DNA of 64,000 nt from Geodermatophilus amargosae (GTDB taxonomy: Bacteria; Actinomycetota; Actinomycetes; Mycobacteriales; Geodermatophilaceae), in NCBI RefSeq assembly GCF_900116515.1, contig NZ_FPBA01000016.1, positions 62,001-126,000 of the forward strand, in the 5' to 3' direction. Position 1 is the stretch's first letter. Every line of letters begins with the position of its first letter. The notes below the pieces were generated by a model. The model was not told the origin of the DNA, did no database searches, and saw nothing but the letters and a program-made list of their open reading frames with translations. The position numbers were made by a program, and so were the translations under genes. Shown here piece by piece: positions 22,774-31,674 of this stretch.

Positions 22774-23454
22774 TCAGCCGTCGAGCAGACCGGCCTCGTG
22801 GGCGAGGATCGCCGCCTGGGTGCGGTTGGCGAGGTCGAGCTTGGTGAGCAGCCGGGAGACGTAGGTCTTCACCGTGGCCTCGCTGACGAACAGCCGGCCG
22901 GCGAGCTCGGCGTTGGACCCGCCGCTGCCGAGCAGCGTGAGCACCTCGCGCTCGCGCTCGGAGAGCGTGGCCACCCGCTGCAGCGCCTCGGCCCGGCGCG
23001 GGGTCGCGCGGCTGTCGACGTAGGAGGCGATCAGCCCGGCGGTGACGGCGGGGGAGAGGGTCGCGGTCCCGTCGGCCACGGCGCGCACGGCGGCGGCGAT
23101 CTGCCGGGGCGGGGTGTCCTTGAGCAGGAAGCCGGCGGCTCCGGCGGCCAGCGCCGCGTAGACGTACTCGTCGACGTGGAAGGTGGTGAGGACGGCGACC
23201 TGCGGCGGGTCGGGCAGCGCGAGGATCTCGCGGGTGGCGGTCAGGCCGTCCGTGCCGGGCATGCGGATGTCGGTGAGGACGACGTCGGGCCGCAGCTCCC
23301 GCGCCGCGGCCACCCCTGCGGCGCCGTCGCCGGCCTCCCCGACGACGTCCATGTCGCCGGCCGCCTCGAGCACGGTGCGCAGGCCGAAGCGGACCAGTTC
23401 CTCGTCGTCGACGAGCAGCACCCGGATCCGCCGCGTGCCGTCCTGCCCGCTCAT
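22774..23454 (-). CDS. NarL/LuxR-type response regulator
   Basis: 226 residues. The receiver domain is intact: RVLLVDDEELVRFGLRTVLE, phosphoacceptor in VVLTDIRMPGTDGLT, switch threonine in VAVLTTFHVDEYV and lysine in AGFLLKDTPP. The C-terminal LuxR helix-turn-helix reads LSEREREVLTLLGSGGSNAE, SEATVKTYVSRLLTKLDLAN. The ATG at 23454 overlaps the kinase stop by ATGA, so kinase and regulator are coupled. The probable target is the divergent ABC transporter pair at 24793-26477. Confidence 0.93.
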   Translation of the reverse strand: MSGQDGTRRIRVLLVDDEELVRFGLRTVLEAAGDMDVVGEAGDGAAGVAAARELRPDVVLTDIRMPGTDGLTATREILALPDPPQVAVLTTFHVDEYVYAALAAGAAGFLLKDTPPRQIAAAVRAVADGTATLSPAVTAGLIASYVDSRATPRRAEALQRVATLSEREREVLTLLGSGGSNAELAGRLFVSEATVKTYVSRLLTKLDLANRTQAAILAHEAGLLDG

Positions 23455-24596
23455 GCCGGCAGCACCGCCTCGACGCCGAAGCCGCCGTCGAGCCGCGGTC
23501 CGGCCGTGAGCCGCCCGCCGAGGGTGCGCACCCGCTCGCCCAGCCCCACGAGGCCGAAGCCGCCGCCGGGGACGGCGGTGGGTGTGCGCGCCGGCGGCCC
23601 GTTCACCACCCGCACGCACAGCTCGCCGGGCCGCCGCTCGACGCACACGCGGACCGGCGCGTCGGGAGCGTGCCGGCCGGCGTTGGTCAGCGCCTCCTGC
23701 ACGATGCGGTACGCCGCCCGGCCGACGACGGGGTCGACCGGCGCGGTCCCCTCCGCGGGCCCGGTCCAGGCGACGGCCATCCCGGCCTCGCGCGCGGACC
23801 CGACCAGCCGGGGCAGGTCGGCCAGCCCCGGCTGGGGGCCCAGCGGCGCGGCCTCGTCGACCTCCTCCGCGCGCAGCACGCCGACCATCTGCCGCAGCTC
23901 CTCGAGCGCCTGCCGCCCCGCCGTCTGCACCTGGCCGGCCAACTGCTCCACCCGCTCCGGGTCGCCGGCGGCCACCTCGATGGCGCCGGCCTGCAGCACC
24001 ATGAGGCTCACCCGGTGCCCGACGGCGTCGTGCATCTCGCGGGCGATCCGGGTGCGCTCGGAGACGACGGCCTCGCGCGCCAGCAGCTCCCGCTCGGTCT
24101 CCGCGCGCACGGCCCGGTCGCGCAGCGCCTCGAGCAGCAGCGCGCGGGTCCGCTGCCAGATCCCGACCGCCGCGGGCAGGACGAGGGCGATGGCCACCCC
24201 GCCGAGGGCGCCCACCGCCTCGTTCGCGGTGCCGATGGTCCAGGGCTGGACGAGCGCGACCGTCCCGAGCACGCCCGCGACGATGCGCACCGGCCACCGG
24301 CGCTCGTAGCGGCCGACCGCGTAGGCGGTGAGCAGCAGGCCGACGGTGAGCGCCGGGACCAGCGCCCCGAGGGCGGCACTGACGACGAACGGCACCATCG
24401 GCGCCGACCGCCGGAAGAGGAGCAGGGTCAGGACCAGCAGGAGGCCACCGACGACGAGGACGGCGTCCGGCGCCAGGCGGGCCTCCGGGGTCACGACACC
24501 GACGACGACGGTCGCGGTGCTCAGCAACGCGATCAGGGCCTCGAACCCGACGCTGCGCGCGCGGAGGCCGGGCCAGACGCGCTCCCGGAGCCCCAT
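23451..24596 (-). CDS. HisKA_3-type sensor histidine kinase
   Basis: 381 residues. The first roughly 150 residues hold about five hydrophobic helices (for example VLVVGGLLLVLTLLLF and FVVSAALGALVPALTVGLLL) and little extracytoplasmic sequence, typical of intramembrane-sensing kinases. The phosphoacceptor histidine is in RTRIAREMHDAVGHRVSLMV. The ATPase has VQEALTNAGRHA and GFGLVGLGERVRTLGGRLTA. The ATG at 24596 is 8 nt from TACGCT and lacks a ribosome site, so the transcript is probably leaderless. It is paired with the downstream regulator and faces an ABC transporter, the common arrangement for envelope-stress or antibiotic-sensing systems. Confidence 0.92.
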   Translation of the reverse strand: MGLRERVWPGLRARSVGFEALIALLSTATVVVGVVTPEARLAPDAVLVVGGLLLVLTLLLFRRSAPMVPFVVSAALGALVPALTVGLLLTAYAVGRYERRWPVRIVAGVLGTVALVQPWTIGTANEAVGALGGVAIALVLPAAVGIWQRTRALLLEALRDRAVRAETERELLAREAVVSERTRIAREMHDAVGHRVSLMVLQAGAIEVAAGDPERVEQLAGQVQTAGRQALEELRQMVGVLRAEEVDEAAPLGPQPGLADLPRLVGSAREAGMAVAWTGPAEGTAPVDPVVGRAAYRIVQEALTNAGRHAPDAPVRVCVERRPGELCVRVVNGPPARTPTAVPGGGFGLVGLGERVRTLGGRLTAGPRLDGGFGVEAVLPA

Positions 24597-24604
24597 GGCC
24601 CGGC

Positions 24605-24610
24605 AGCGTA
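24605..24610 (-). promoter_or_regulatory. leaderless -10 box of the histidine-kinase operon
   Basis: Read on the minus strand the hexamer is TACGCT, 8 nt from ATG 24596. The remaining divergent gap to 24792 shows no clear palindrome. Confidence 0.45.
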
Positions 24611-24792
24611 GGACGGGCGCGGGCCGCCGCGGGTCGCCCGTCGGTCGCGGTCCGACGTCCTCTTCCGGATGACACGGGATCGCCCGCCCGTCGCCGCAGG
24701 TCGAGCCCCGCGGCCGACGCGGGCGCGGTGCCGGTGCGGCCACGCTCGTCGCCGTGACCGGATCGGCCGGTCGAGACCCGCAGGAGGTCCCC

Positions 24793-25662
<870 letters not shown>

Positions 25663-25706
25663 CCTCCCTCCCCGCCTGATCCCTCCTCCCCGCCTGGAGA
25701 ACCGTC

Positions 25707-26477
25707 ATGACCACCACCACCACCACACCCGCTGCCGTCCCCGCCGTCGTCCGTCCTCCGGTGCGCGCCGGCGGGCCGTCGCCGGTCGCTCTCGTGGGCA
25801 TCGAGGTGCGCAAGTCCCTGTCCACCCGCTCGGGCCGCTCGCTGGCGGCCGCCTCGGCGCTGCTGGCGCCCGCGGTCACCGCATTCGTGGCGGCCGCGAG
25901 CGACGAGACCCTCGACTCGGTCACCGGGCCGCTCGGCTTCATGGGCATGCTCACCGGCCTGGTGCTGCTGTCGCTGGGCGTCCTGGCCACTGCGGGCGAG
26001 TGGAGCCACGGCACGGTGCAGACGACCTACCTGCTCGTCCCCCGCCGCGGCCGGGTGCTGGCCGCCAAGGCCGTGGCCGTCGCGCTGCTCGGGGCCACGG
26101 CCGCCGCCGTCGCCCTGGCGCTGAGCGCGGCCGTCCTGGCCGGCATGGTCGACGGCGCCTCCTGGGACGGTGCCGGGCGCGCCGCCGCGGTCCTGGTGGC
26201 CGCCGGAGCGGCGCTCGCGCTGACCGGTGCCGGCGTCGGGGCCGCACTGGCCAACACGCCGGCCGCCATGACCACGCTGTACATGGTGATCCTCGGCGTC
26301 CTGCCGTTGGCCCGGACCTTCAAGCCCGAGGTCGGCTCGAAGCTGGACCCGGCCGAGGCGGTGCTCAACCTCTCGCAGGGGCACGCGGAGACACAGTCGG
26401 TCCTGGTCCTGACCGGGTGGGTCGTCGTCAGCCTGGTCGCCGGGGCCGTCGTCACCCGCCGCCGCGCGGTGGCCTGA
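25707..26477 (+). CDS. ABC transporter permease
   Basis: 256 residues from ATG 25707 with a CTGGAGAACC ribosome site. After a threonine/proline-rich N-terminus come about six hydrophobic helices, including LGFMGMLTGLVLLSLGVLAT, VAVALLGATAAAVALALSAA and VLVLTGWVVVSLVAGAVVTR. The motif AGEWSHGTVQTTYLLVPRR is typical of the ABC-2-like permeases that pair with the upstream ATPase class. No ligand can be named. A strong hairpin terminator follows at 26508-26535. Confidence 0.88.
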   Translation: MTTTTTTPAAVPAVVRPPVRAGGPSPVALVGIEVRKSLSTRSGRSLAAASALLAPAVTAFVAAASDETLDSVTGPLGFMGMLTGLVLLSLGVLATAGEWSHGTVQTTYLLVPRRGRVLAAKAVAVALLGATAAAVALALSAAVLAGMVDGASWDGAGRAAAVLVAAGAALALTGAGVGAALANTPAAMTTLYMVILGVLPLARTFKPEVGSKLDPAEAVLNLSQGHAETQSVLVLTGWVVVSLVAGAVVTRRRAVA

Positions 26478-26507
26478 CCCCGCACGACCCCGTCGAGATC
26501 CCGCCCA

Positions 26508-26537
26508 GGGCGGTCCCGGCTCCGGCCGGGACCGCCT
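26508..26537 (+). terminator. intrinsic terminator of the ABC transporter operon
   Basis: GGCGGTCCCGGC (26508-26519) pairs exactly with 26524-26535 around a TCCG loop and is followed by TT. This is a compact 12-bp GC stem 30 nt after the permease stop. Confidence 0.75.
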
Positions 26538-26545
26538 TCGGCGGG

Positions 26546-26711
26546 TGCTAGTCGCGGGGGCGGCCGGTCGGTCGCCGACCGGGACGACGTCGCCGCGGCC
26601 CTCGCCGCGCCGCTGGTCGACCTCGTCGTGACGCCCACCGCGCACGACGTCCACCTCGAGCGTCCCGACCTGCTGGTCTCGCTGGTCGACCGGTACCTGC
26701 GCGGTCCCGCG
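26546..26711 (+). pseudogene. remnant of an alpha/beta-hydrolase C-terminus
   Basis: The frame starting at 26546 reads GGGRSVADRDDVAAALA, then LVDLVVTPTAHDVHLERPDL and LVSLVDRYLRG. This resembles the end of alpha/beta hydrolases, where a histidine in an HDVHLE-type segment completes the catalytic triad. No start codon, nucleophile elbow or upstream domain is present, and the piece follows directly on the transporter terminator. It looks like a decayed 3' end left by a deletion. The similarity is judged by eye only. Confidence 0.4.
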
Positions 26712-26724
26712 TCAGCGCCCGGCC

Positions 26725-27879
26725 TCAGTCCAGGCCGCCCCGGGCGACCAGCTGGCGGGCGATGACGTCGCGCTGGATCTCGTTGGTGCCCTCGCCGACG
26801 ATCATCAGCGGGGCGTCGCGGAAGTAGCGCTCGACGTCGAACTCGGTGGAGTAGCCGTGCCCGCCGTGCACCCGGATGGCGTCGAGGGCCACCTTCATCG
26901 CCGTCTCCGAGGCGAACAGCTTCGCCATCCCGGCCTCCATGTCGCACCGCTGGCCGGTCTCGTACCGCTCGGCGGCGTACAGGACGAGCTGCCGTGCGGC
27001 GGTGAGCGAGGTGGCCATGTCGGCGAGCAGGTTGCCGACCGCCTGGTGCTGCCAGATCGGCCTGCCGAAGCTCTCGCGGTCCTGGGCGTAGCGCAGCGCG
27101 TCGTCGAAGGCGGCCTGCCCGACCCCGAGCGCGCGGGCGGCCACCTGGATCCGGCCGGTCTCCAGCCCGGTCATCATCTGCGCGAACCCGCGGCCCTCGA
27201 TCCCGCCGAGGACGGCGTCGGCCGGCGCCCGGTACCCGTCGAAGGCCAGCTCGCAGCTCTCCACGCCCTTGTAGCCGAGCTTGGGCAGGTCACGGGAGAC
27301 GGTGAGCCCCGGCCCGTGCTCCACCAGCAGCACCGACACCCCGCGGTGCCGCGGCTGCGCCTCCGGGTCGGTCTTGCACAGCAGCGCGATCAGCTGCGAC
27401 CGGCGCGCGTTGGTGATCCACGTCTTCGCGCCGTCGACGACGTACCCCTCGCCGTCCCGCCGGGCCACCGTCCGCATGGCCTGCAGGTCCGACCCGCCGC
27501 CGGGCTCGGTCAGCGCCATCGTCGCCCGCACCTCACCGGTCGCCATCCGCGGCAGCCAGCGGTCCTGCTGCTCGCGGGTGCCGAACGCCACCAGCAGCTT
27601 GGTGACGACGGTGTGCCCGCCCATCGCCCCGGCCAGCGACATCCAGCCGCGCGCGAGCTCCGCGGTGACCATCGCGTAGCAGGGCATCGACACCGGCGCC
27701 TCCCCCCACGGTTCCGGCACTGCCAGGCCGAAGACGCCGAGCTCCTTCATCCGCCCGATCAGCGCCTCGGGATAGGTGTCGGCGTGCTCCAGCTCGCGCA
27801 CCACCGGCCGCACCTCACGCCCGACGAAGGTGCGCACCGTGCCGACGACGTCGCGCTCCTCGGCGCTCAGCGCGGTCAT
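26725..27879 (-). CDS. acyl-CoA dehydrogenase
   Basis: 384 residues from ATG 27879. The family blocks are all present: FGLAVPEPWGEAP near the N-terminus, the FAD segment ATMALTEPGGGSDLQAMRT, GYVVDGAKTWITNARRSQLI, GRIQVAARALGVGQAAFDDA, SFGRPIWQHQAVGNLLADMA, RVHGGHGYSTEFDVERYFRD and the end IVGEGTNEIQRDVIAR, whose glutamate is the catalytic base in the medium/short-chain clade. It oxidises an acyl-CoA at C2-C3 with FAD, passing electrons to ETF. The start overlaps the stop of the MaoC-like gene by ATGA, indicating a common pathway. Confidence 0.94.
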   Translation of the reverse strand: MTALSAEERDVVGTVRTFVGREVRPVVRELEHADTYPEALIGRMKELGVFGLAVPEPWGEAPVSMPCYAMVTAELARGWMSLAGAMGGHTVVTKLLVAFGTREQQDRWLPRMATGEVRATMALTEPGGGSDLQAMRTVARRDGEGYVVDGAKTWITNARRSQLIALLCKTDPEAQPRHRGVSVLLVEHGPGLTVSRDLPKLGYKGVESCELAFDGYRAPADAVLGGIEGRGFAQMMTGLETGRIQVAARALGVGQAAFDDALRYAQDRESFGRPIWQHQAVGNLLADMATSLTAARQLVLYAAERYETGQRCDMEAGMAKLFASETAMKVALDAIRVHGGHGYSTEFDVERYFRDAPLMIVGEGTNEIQRDVIARQLVARGGLD

Positions 27880-28742
27880 CGGGCGGCCCCCAGCACTGCC
27901 GTGCCGGTGACGGACGCCGGCTGTCCGGCCACGGCGGCGGCCAGGTCGACGCGGTCGCCGTCGAACCGGCCGGTCGCGCGCACCGGCGTGCCCGCGTAGG
28001 CCGGCCGGGTCAGCCGGTGGGTGAACGAGGTGACGGACCGGTCCGGTGCGCGCCGGCGCGGCACCTCGAGCAGCAGCAGCGCGAGCAGCGGCCCGTGCAC
28101 CACCAGCCCGGGATGGCCCTCGACCCCCGTCGCGTACGGCTGGTCGTAGTGGATGCGGTGCGCGTTGTAGGTCAGCGCGCTGAAGCGGAACAGCAGCGCC
28201 GGGTCGGGGAGCACCTCCACCGCCGGGCCCCCGTCCGGGGAGGCCGCCGGTGCCCCCGCCCCGGCGGGCGCCGGCGAGGACCCGGCCTCCTGGGAGCGGT
28301 AGACGACGTCCTGCTCCTCGATGACCAGCAGCGCGCCGTCCGCCCGGTACGCGCTTCGCACCGTCACCAGCAGCATCCCGCCGCTGCGGCCGACCTTGAG
28401 TTGGCAGCGGGCCAGCGACGACGTCCGCTCGACGAGCGCCCCGACCCGCAGCGGCGCGGTGACCTCCAGCCGCCCGCCGGCGATCATCCGGCGCCGGTGC
28501 CGCAGCGGCGGGAGGAAGTGCCCGTCGCGCGGGTGGCCGTCCTCGCCGAGGTCCGCGGTGGCGGGGGAGTCGAGGAAGGCGAAGACGTGCCAGCCCGGCG
28601 GCAGCGGGTCGCCGTCGGCGAGGGGCGGCGCGGGCCGGTCGAGGAGCGCGGCGAACGCGGCCGCGGGCCCGGGCAGGACGATCGCCGCGTCGGTCACCGG
28701 GCCGGGGGACCAGCCCTCCACGGCGGCGCTCAGGGAGGTCAC
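27876..28742 (-). CDS. MaoC/HTD2-like double-hotdog enoyl-CoA hydratase
   Basis: 288 residues from GTG 28742. The N-terminal FAS1-type hydratase-like hotdog reads GWHVFAFLDSPATADLGEDG, then FLPPLRHRRRMIAGGRLEV. The C-terminal hotdog has the catalytic-type segment LFRFSALTYNAHRIHYDQPY and VEGHPGLVVHGPLLALLLLE. This order is typical of the mesaconyl-C4-CoA/itaconyl-CoA hydratase group. Together with the overlapping acyl-CoA dehydrogenase it suggests a two-step dehydrogenation and hydration of a CoA ester, with the substrate unknown. Confidence 0.8.
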   Translation of the reverse strand: MTSLSAAVEGWSPGPVTDAAIVLPGPAAAFAALLDRPAPPLADGDPLPPGWHVFAFLDSPATADLGEDGHPRDGHFLPPLRHRRRMIAGGRLEVTAPLRVGALVERTSSLARCQLKVGRSGGMLLVTVRSAYRADGALLVIEEQDVVYRSQEAGSSPAPAGAGAPAASPDGGPAVEVLPDPALLFRFSALTYNAHRIHYDQPYATGVEGHPGLVVHGPLLALLLLEVPRRRAPDRSVTSFTHRLTRPAYAGTPVRATGRFDGDRVDLAAAVAGQPASVTGTAVLGAAR

Positions 28743-28795
28743 CGGGCCATGGTGCAGGGTCGCGGTGCCGCCTGTGACGCCGCCCGCACCGCGGA

Positions 28796-29905
28796 ATGCA
28801 CCGGGCTCCCGCGGTGTCGCAACCAGGCGTGGACCTGTTCTCCCCCGTGACCCTCGGCGACCTCGAGCTCGCCAACCGCGTGGCCATGGCGCCACTGACC
28901 CGCATGCGCTCCGGCGACTCCGGTGTCCCCGGTGACATCGTCGTCGAGCACTACGCGCAGCGCGCCTCGATCGGCCTGATCGTCACCGAGGGCACCTACC
29001 CCAACGCCGAGTCGCAGGCCTTCGTCGGCCAGCCCGGCATCGTCACCGACGAGCAGGTGGCCGGCTGGCGCCGCGTCGCCGAGGCGGTGCACGCCCGGGG
29101 CGGCCGGATCGTCGTGCAGGTCATGCACGGCGGGCGGGTCACCCACCCCGACACCAACGGCGGCCGCCGCGTCGTCGCCCCCAGCGCGATCGCCATCGAC
29201 GGCGTGGCGCGCACGTCGACGGGCAAGCACCCCTACCCGGTGCCGCACGCGCTGACCGCCGGGGAGGTCCGCGACGTCGTCGCCGACTTCCGCCGGGCCG
29301 CCGAGCGCGCCGTCGAGGCGGGGCTGGACGGCGTGGAGATCCACGGCGCCAACGGCTACCTGCTGCACGAGTTCCTCGCGCCGTCGTCCAACGTCCGCGA
29401 CGACGAGTACGGCGGCTCGCCGGAGAACCGCGCGCGGCTCGCCGCCGAGGTCGTCACCGCCGTCGCCGACGCGATCGGCGCCGGCCGCGTGGGCCTGCGC
29501 ATCTCGCCCGAGCACGGCATCCAGGACGCCCTCGAGCCCGACCGCGACGACGTGCTGGCCACCTACGGCGCGCTGCTCGACCGGCTGCGCCCGCTGGGGC
29601 TGGCCTACCTGTCCGTGCTGCACCGCGAGCCGGCCGGTGACCTCGTGCAGGAGCTGCGCCGCCGCTCCGGCACGCACCTCATGGCCAACAGCGGCTTCTC
29701 CACGGTGACCACGCGGGACGAGGCGGTGGCGCTCATCGAGGCCGCGCACGCCGACGTCGTCGCCGTCGGCCGGCCGGTGATCGCCAACCCCGACCTGGTC
29801 GAGCGCTGGGCCGGTGAGCACCCGGAGAACGAGCCCCGGACGTCCCTGTTCTACGCGCCCGGCGCCGAGGGCTACACCGACTACCCGGCGCTGCGCGCCG
29901 GCTGA
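28796..29905 (+). CDS. old yellow enzyme family NADH:flavin oxidoreductase
   Basis: 369 residues if begun at ATG 28796; GTG 28829 is an alternative and would begin exactly at the conserved VDLFSPVTLGDLELANRVAM. FMN-barrel features include MAPLTRMRSG, VQVMHGGRVTH and the signature GVEIHGANGYLLHEFLAPSS, followed by NVRDDEYGGSPENRARL. Such enzymes reduce activated C=C bonds using NAD(P)H. It is divergent from the hydratase/dehydrogenase pair. A 16-bp-stem terminator follows. Confidence 0.9.
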   Translation: MHRAPAVSQPGVDLFSPVTLGDLELANRVAMAPLTRMRSGDSGVPGDIVVEHYAQRASIGLIVTEGTYPNAESQAFVGQPGIVTDEQVAGWRRVAEAVHARGGRIVVQVMHGGRVTHPDTNGGRRVVAPSAIAIDGVARTSTGKHPYPVPHALTAGEVRDVVADFRRAAERAVEAGLDGVEIHGANGYLLHEFLAPSSNVRDDEYGGSPENRARLAAEVVTAVADAIGAGRVGLRISPEHGIQDALEPDRDDVLATYGALLDRLRPLGLAYLSVLHREPAGDLVQELRRRSGTHLMANSGFSTVTTRDEAVALIEAAHADVVAVGRPVIANPDLVERWAGEHPENEPRTSLFYAPGAEGYTDYPALRAG

Positions 29906-29912
29906 CCGCCGC

Positions 29913-29951
29913 CCTCGGGAGCCCCTCCGGCTGCTGGAGGGGCTCCCGAGG
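29913..29951. terminator. bidirectional terminator with a 16-bp stem
   Basis: Bases 29913-29928 pair exactly with 29936-29951 around a 7-nt loop. The hairpin sits between the convergent OYE and transglycosylase genes. Confidence 0.8.
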
Positions 29952-29959
29952 TCAGGGGA

Positions 29960-30607
29960 TCAGTACCAGTTGTTGGCCTGGAAGTGGGCCCAGGCCGCGC
30001 AGGCACTGCCGTAGCGGTTCTCGATGTAGATCAGCCCGGCGTCGATCTGCCGGTACGGGTCCGACGTCTTGGCGATGCCGGTACTCGCCCAGGTGGAGTC
30101 GAGGAACTGGGCGATGCCGTACGCGGTGCTGGTCGGGTTCTGCGCGTTGGGGTTCCACGAGCTCTCCCGCTCCCAGAGCTGCTCCAGGCAGCCGAACTGG
30201 GTGGTGTCGCCGCCGAGCGCGGCCAGGGCGTAGTCCTTGTACGCCTGCTCGCCCGTGGCGGCGGGAGCCGGGGCGGGCGCCGGAGCAGGAGCCGGGGCGG
30301 GAGCAGGAGCCGGGGCGGGAGCAGGAGCCGGGGCGGGAGCAGGAGCCGGGGCGGGAGCAGGAGCCGGGGCCGGGGCGGGTGCCGCCTCGGGCGCCGGCTG
30401 GGCGTCGCCGCGGTTCCCGTCCCAGCCGCCGCCCCACTGCCCGGTGGAGCCGCGGTCGCCGGGGTTCCACTCGTCGGCCTGGGCGACTGCCTGCCCGCCG
30501 AAGGCGAGCGCGAGGGTCATGGCCCCCGTGGCGGTCAGCAGGTGCAGGGCGCGGCGGCGCGGGCGCGCGTCGCCGGGGGTGTGCTCGATGTCGGTGCGTG
30601 CGTGCAT
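29960..30607 (-). CDS. secreted transglycosylase (SLT-type) with alanine-proline linker
   Basis: 215 residues from ATG 30607, which has CCAGGAGG nine bases upstream; a longer start at 30631 lacks this. A basic N-terminus (RPRRRALHLLTATGAMTLAL) and AFGGQAVAQADE form a signal peptide. A linker of about 24 Ala-Pro pairs follows, encoded by an 18-bp tandem repeat, and would span the wall. The C-terminal roughly 85 residues form an SLT-like lytic domain with catalytic glutamate in LWERESSWNPNAQNP, then STAYGIAQFLDSTWAS and IENRYGSACAAWAHFQ. It cleaves peptidoglycan glycan strands and may aid growth or resuscitation. A c-di-AMP riboswitch sits in its leader. Confidence 0.9.
   Translation of the reverse strand: MHARTDIEHTPGDARPRRRALHLLTATGAMTLALAFGGQAVAQADEWNPGDRGSTGQWGGGWDGNRGDAQPAPEAAPAPAPAPAPAPAPAPAPAPAPAPAPAPAPAPAPAPAPAPAATGEQAYKDYALAALGGDTTQFGCLEQLWERESSWNPNAQNPTSTAYGIAQFLDSTWASTGIAKTSDPYRQIDAGLIYIENRYGSACAAWAHFQANNWY
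30282..30371 (-). repeat. five tandem copies of an 18-bp unit coding Ala-Pro
   Basis: On the plus strand GGAGCAGGAGCCGGGGCG repeats from 30282 to 30371 with one mismatch at the end. It codes part of the Ala-Pro linker of the transglycosylase and is likely to vary in copy number between strains. Confidence 0.8.
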
Positions 30608-30867
30608 GGGAGTCGTCCTCCTGGAGGGCACGGTCGCCGGGAGCCGTCAGCGGACGGCGCCACGGTGCTCGGAGATGGGCTGCGGCACGGGGCCTGGGTG
30701 GGCAGGGATCAGCAGCCGGGCGCGCGGCACCGGCCGGACCAGCGATCCGGCTGCAGGCGCGTGCGACGGCTGGGTGTGCAGGTGGGTGGGCAGGTGGGAG
30801 CGCGACGGTCCCGGACCTGGGCGCGCGGGGGCACTCGGGCCCCAGGCGCGGCTGTTCTCCGTTCTCC

Positions 30868-31013
30868 CCGGGCCGCCTACCAGGTGAGCTGACGGGTTCG
30901 GGCTGGGAGTGCCCTACCCGCTCCCGGAGGGCCGGGAGCGGGACTCACCCCGGTGGTGCAGGTGGGTCCCCGGCTCGCACCCACGGTGTGGAGTGCGACT
31001 CGGCGGCATCCGG
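30868..31013 (-). ncRNA. c-di-AMP (ydaO/yuaA) riboswitch
   Basis: Read on the minus strand the leader contains GAGCCGGGGACCC (complement of 30964-30976), then GGGGTGAGTCC, then CCGAACCCGTCAGCTCACC and GGTAGGCGG (within 30873-30902). These are the conserved blocks, in order, of ydaO-type RNAs known upstream of rpf and other wall-lytic genes in actinobacteria. The element ends about 265 nt before the transglycosylase start. Expression of this enzyme is therefore expected to respond to c-di-AMP. The exact 5' and 3' limits are approximate. Confidence 0.85.
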
Positions 31014-31058
31014 CACGGGTCCCCGGGACGGGGACGAGACGACCGGCCGGATGCCGAA

Positions 31059-31108
31059 ACCGTAAGGACGGAACCGGTCCGTGACAATCTCGTGACCTGA
31101 TACAGGTC
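31059..31108 (-). promoter_or_regulatory. promoter of the riboswitch transcript with upstream palindrome
   Basis: On the minus strand TTGTCA (complement of 31082-31087), a 17-nt spacer and TACGGT (complement of 31059-31064) form a good housekeeping-type promoter. GACCTG-ATA-CAGGTC (31094-31108), a 6-bp-arm palindrome, lies just upstream and is placed like an activator site. Confidence 0.7.
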
Positions 31109-31197
31109 GCCGCTCGCCGCGACAGGCCGACGCCACGCCGGGAGCCGCGCTCGGAGGGTCACTCGCCGCTACCGCCGACGTCCCCGGCGCACGGCGA

Positions 31198-31227
31198 CGA
31201 CCGCCGGGACCCGGGTCCCGGCGGTCG
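31198..31227 (-). terminator. perfect 30-nt palindrome after the polyketide operon
   Basis: Bases 31198-31227 are their own reverse complement. The hairpin begins 22 nt beyond the stop of the last gene of the minus-strand operon and before the riboswitch promoter, so it probably ends the polyketide transcript. Confidence 0.7.
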
Positions 31228-31248
31228 CCGCGTGTCACTCCCCGGACG

Positions 31249-31674
31249 TCATCCGGTCCGGGAGGGTGGGCCGCCCCGGAAGTCGGCGTCCGGGTGTGTG
31301 GTGGAGATGAGGCCGACGACGTTGCCGAACGGGTCGACGACGGCCACGCTGACCACCGGCCCGTGGGGCGTGGGCGGGATCCACTCCTTGGCCCCCATGG
31401 ACGTCAGCTTCGCCAGGACGGCGTCGAGGTCGTCGACGGTCCAGTGACCGACCGCTCCGCCCGGCTCCGTCGCCGCGCCGGGCGGGGCGGTGGCGCTGGT
31501 GGCGATCGCCAGCCGGGTCCCCTCGTCGATGGCGAACGCGGCGTAGCCCAGCCGCCCACCGGGACCGGGCCGGGTGAAGACCGGCCCGGTGCCCAGGACC
31601 TCCGTGTACCAGTCCGCGGCCGCGGCCACGTCGTCGGCCCAGTAGGTGATCGACGCGATGCCGCGCAGGGTCAC
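31249..31674 (-). CDS. VOC-fold (glyoxalase/bleomycin-resistance) protein, last gene of the polyketide operon
   Basis: 141 residues from GTG 31674, which overlaps the previous stop by GTGA; GTG 31680 is an alternative. VOC features are GIASITYWADDVAAAADWYT, the internal strand GRLGYAAFAIDEGTRLAIAT, TVDDLDAVLAKLTSMGAKEW and the end AVVDPFGNVVGLIST. VOC proteins in aromatic polyketide clusters can be metal-dependent oxygenases, cyclases or binding proteins; the role here is not known. It is the most distal gene of the leftward operon and is followed by a perfect palindrome. Confidence 0.82.
   Translation of the reverse strand: MTLRGIASITYWADDVAAAADWYTEVLGTGPVFTRPGPGGRLGYAAFAIDEGTRLAIATSATAPPGAATEPGGAVGHWTVDDLDAVLAKLTSMGAKEWIPPTPHGPVVSVAVVDPFGNVVGLISTTHPDADFRGGPPSRTG

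Noticed and set aside
30258..30383. CRISPR-like array
   Set aside because: The 18-bp units are contiguous without spacers and encode Ala-Pro pairs in frame inside the transglycosylase gene.
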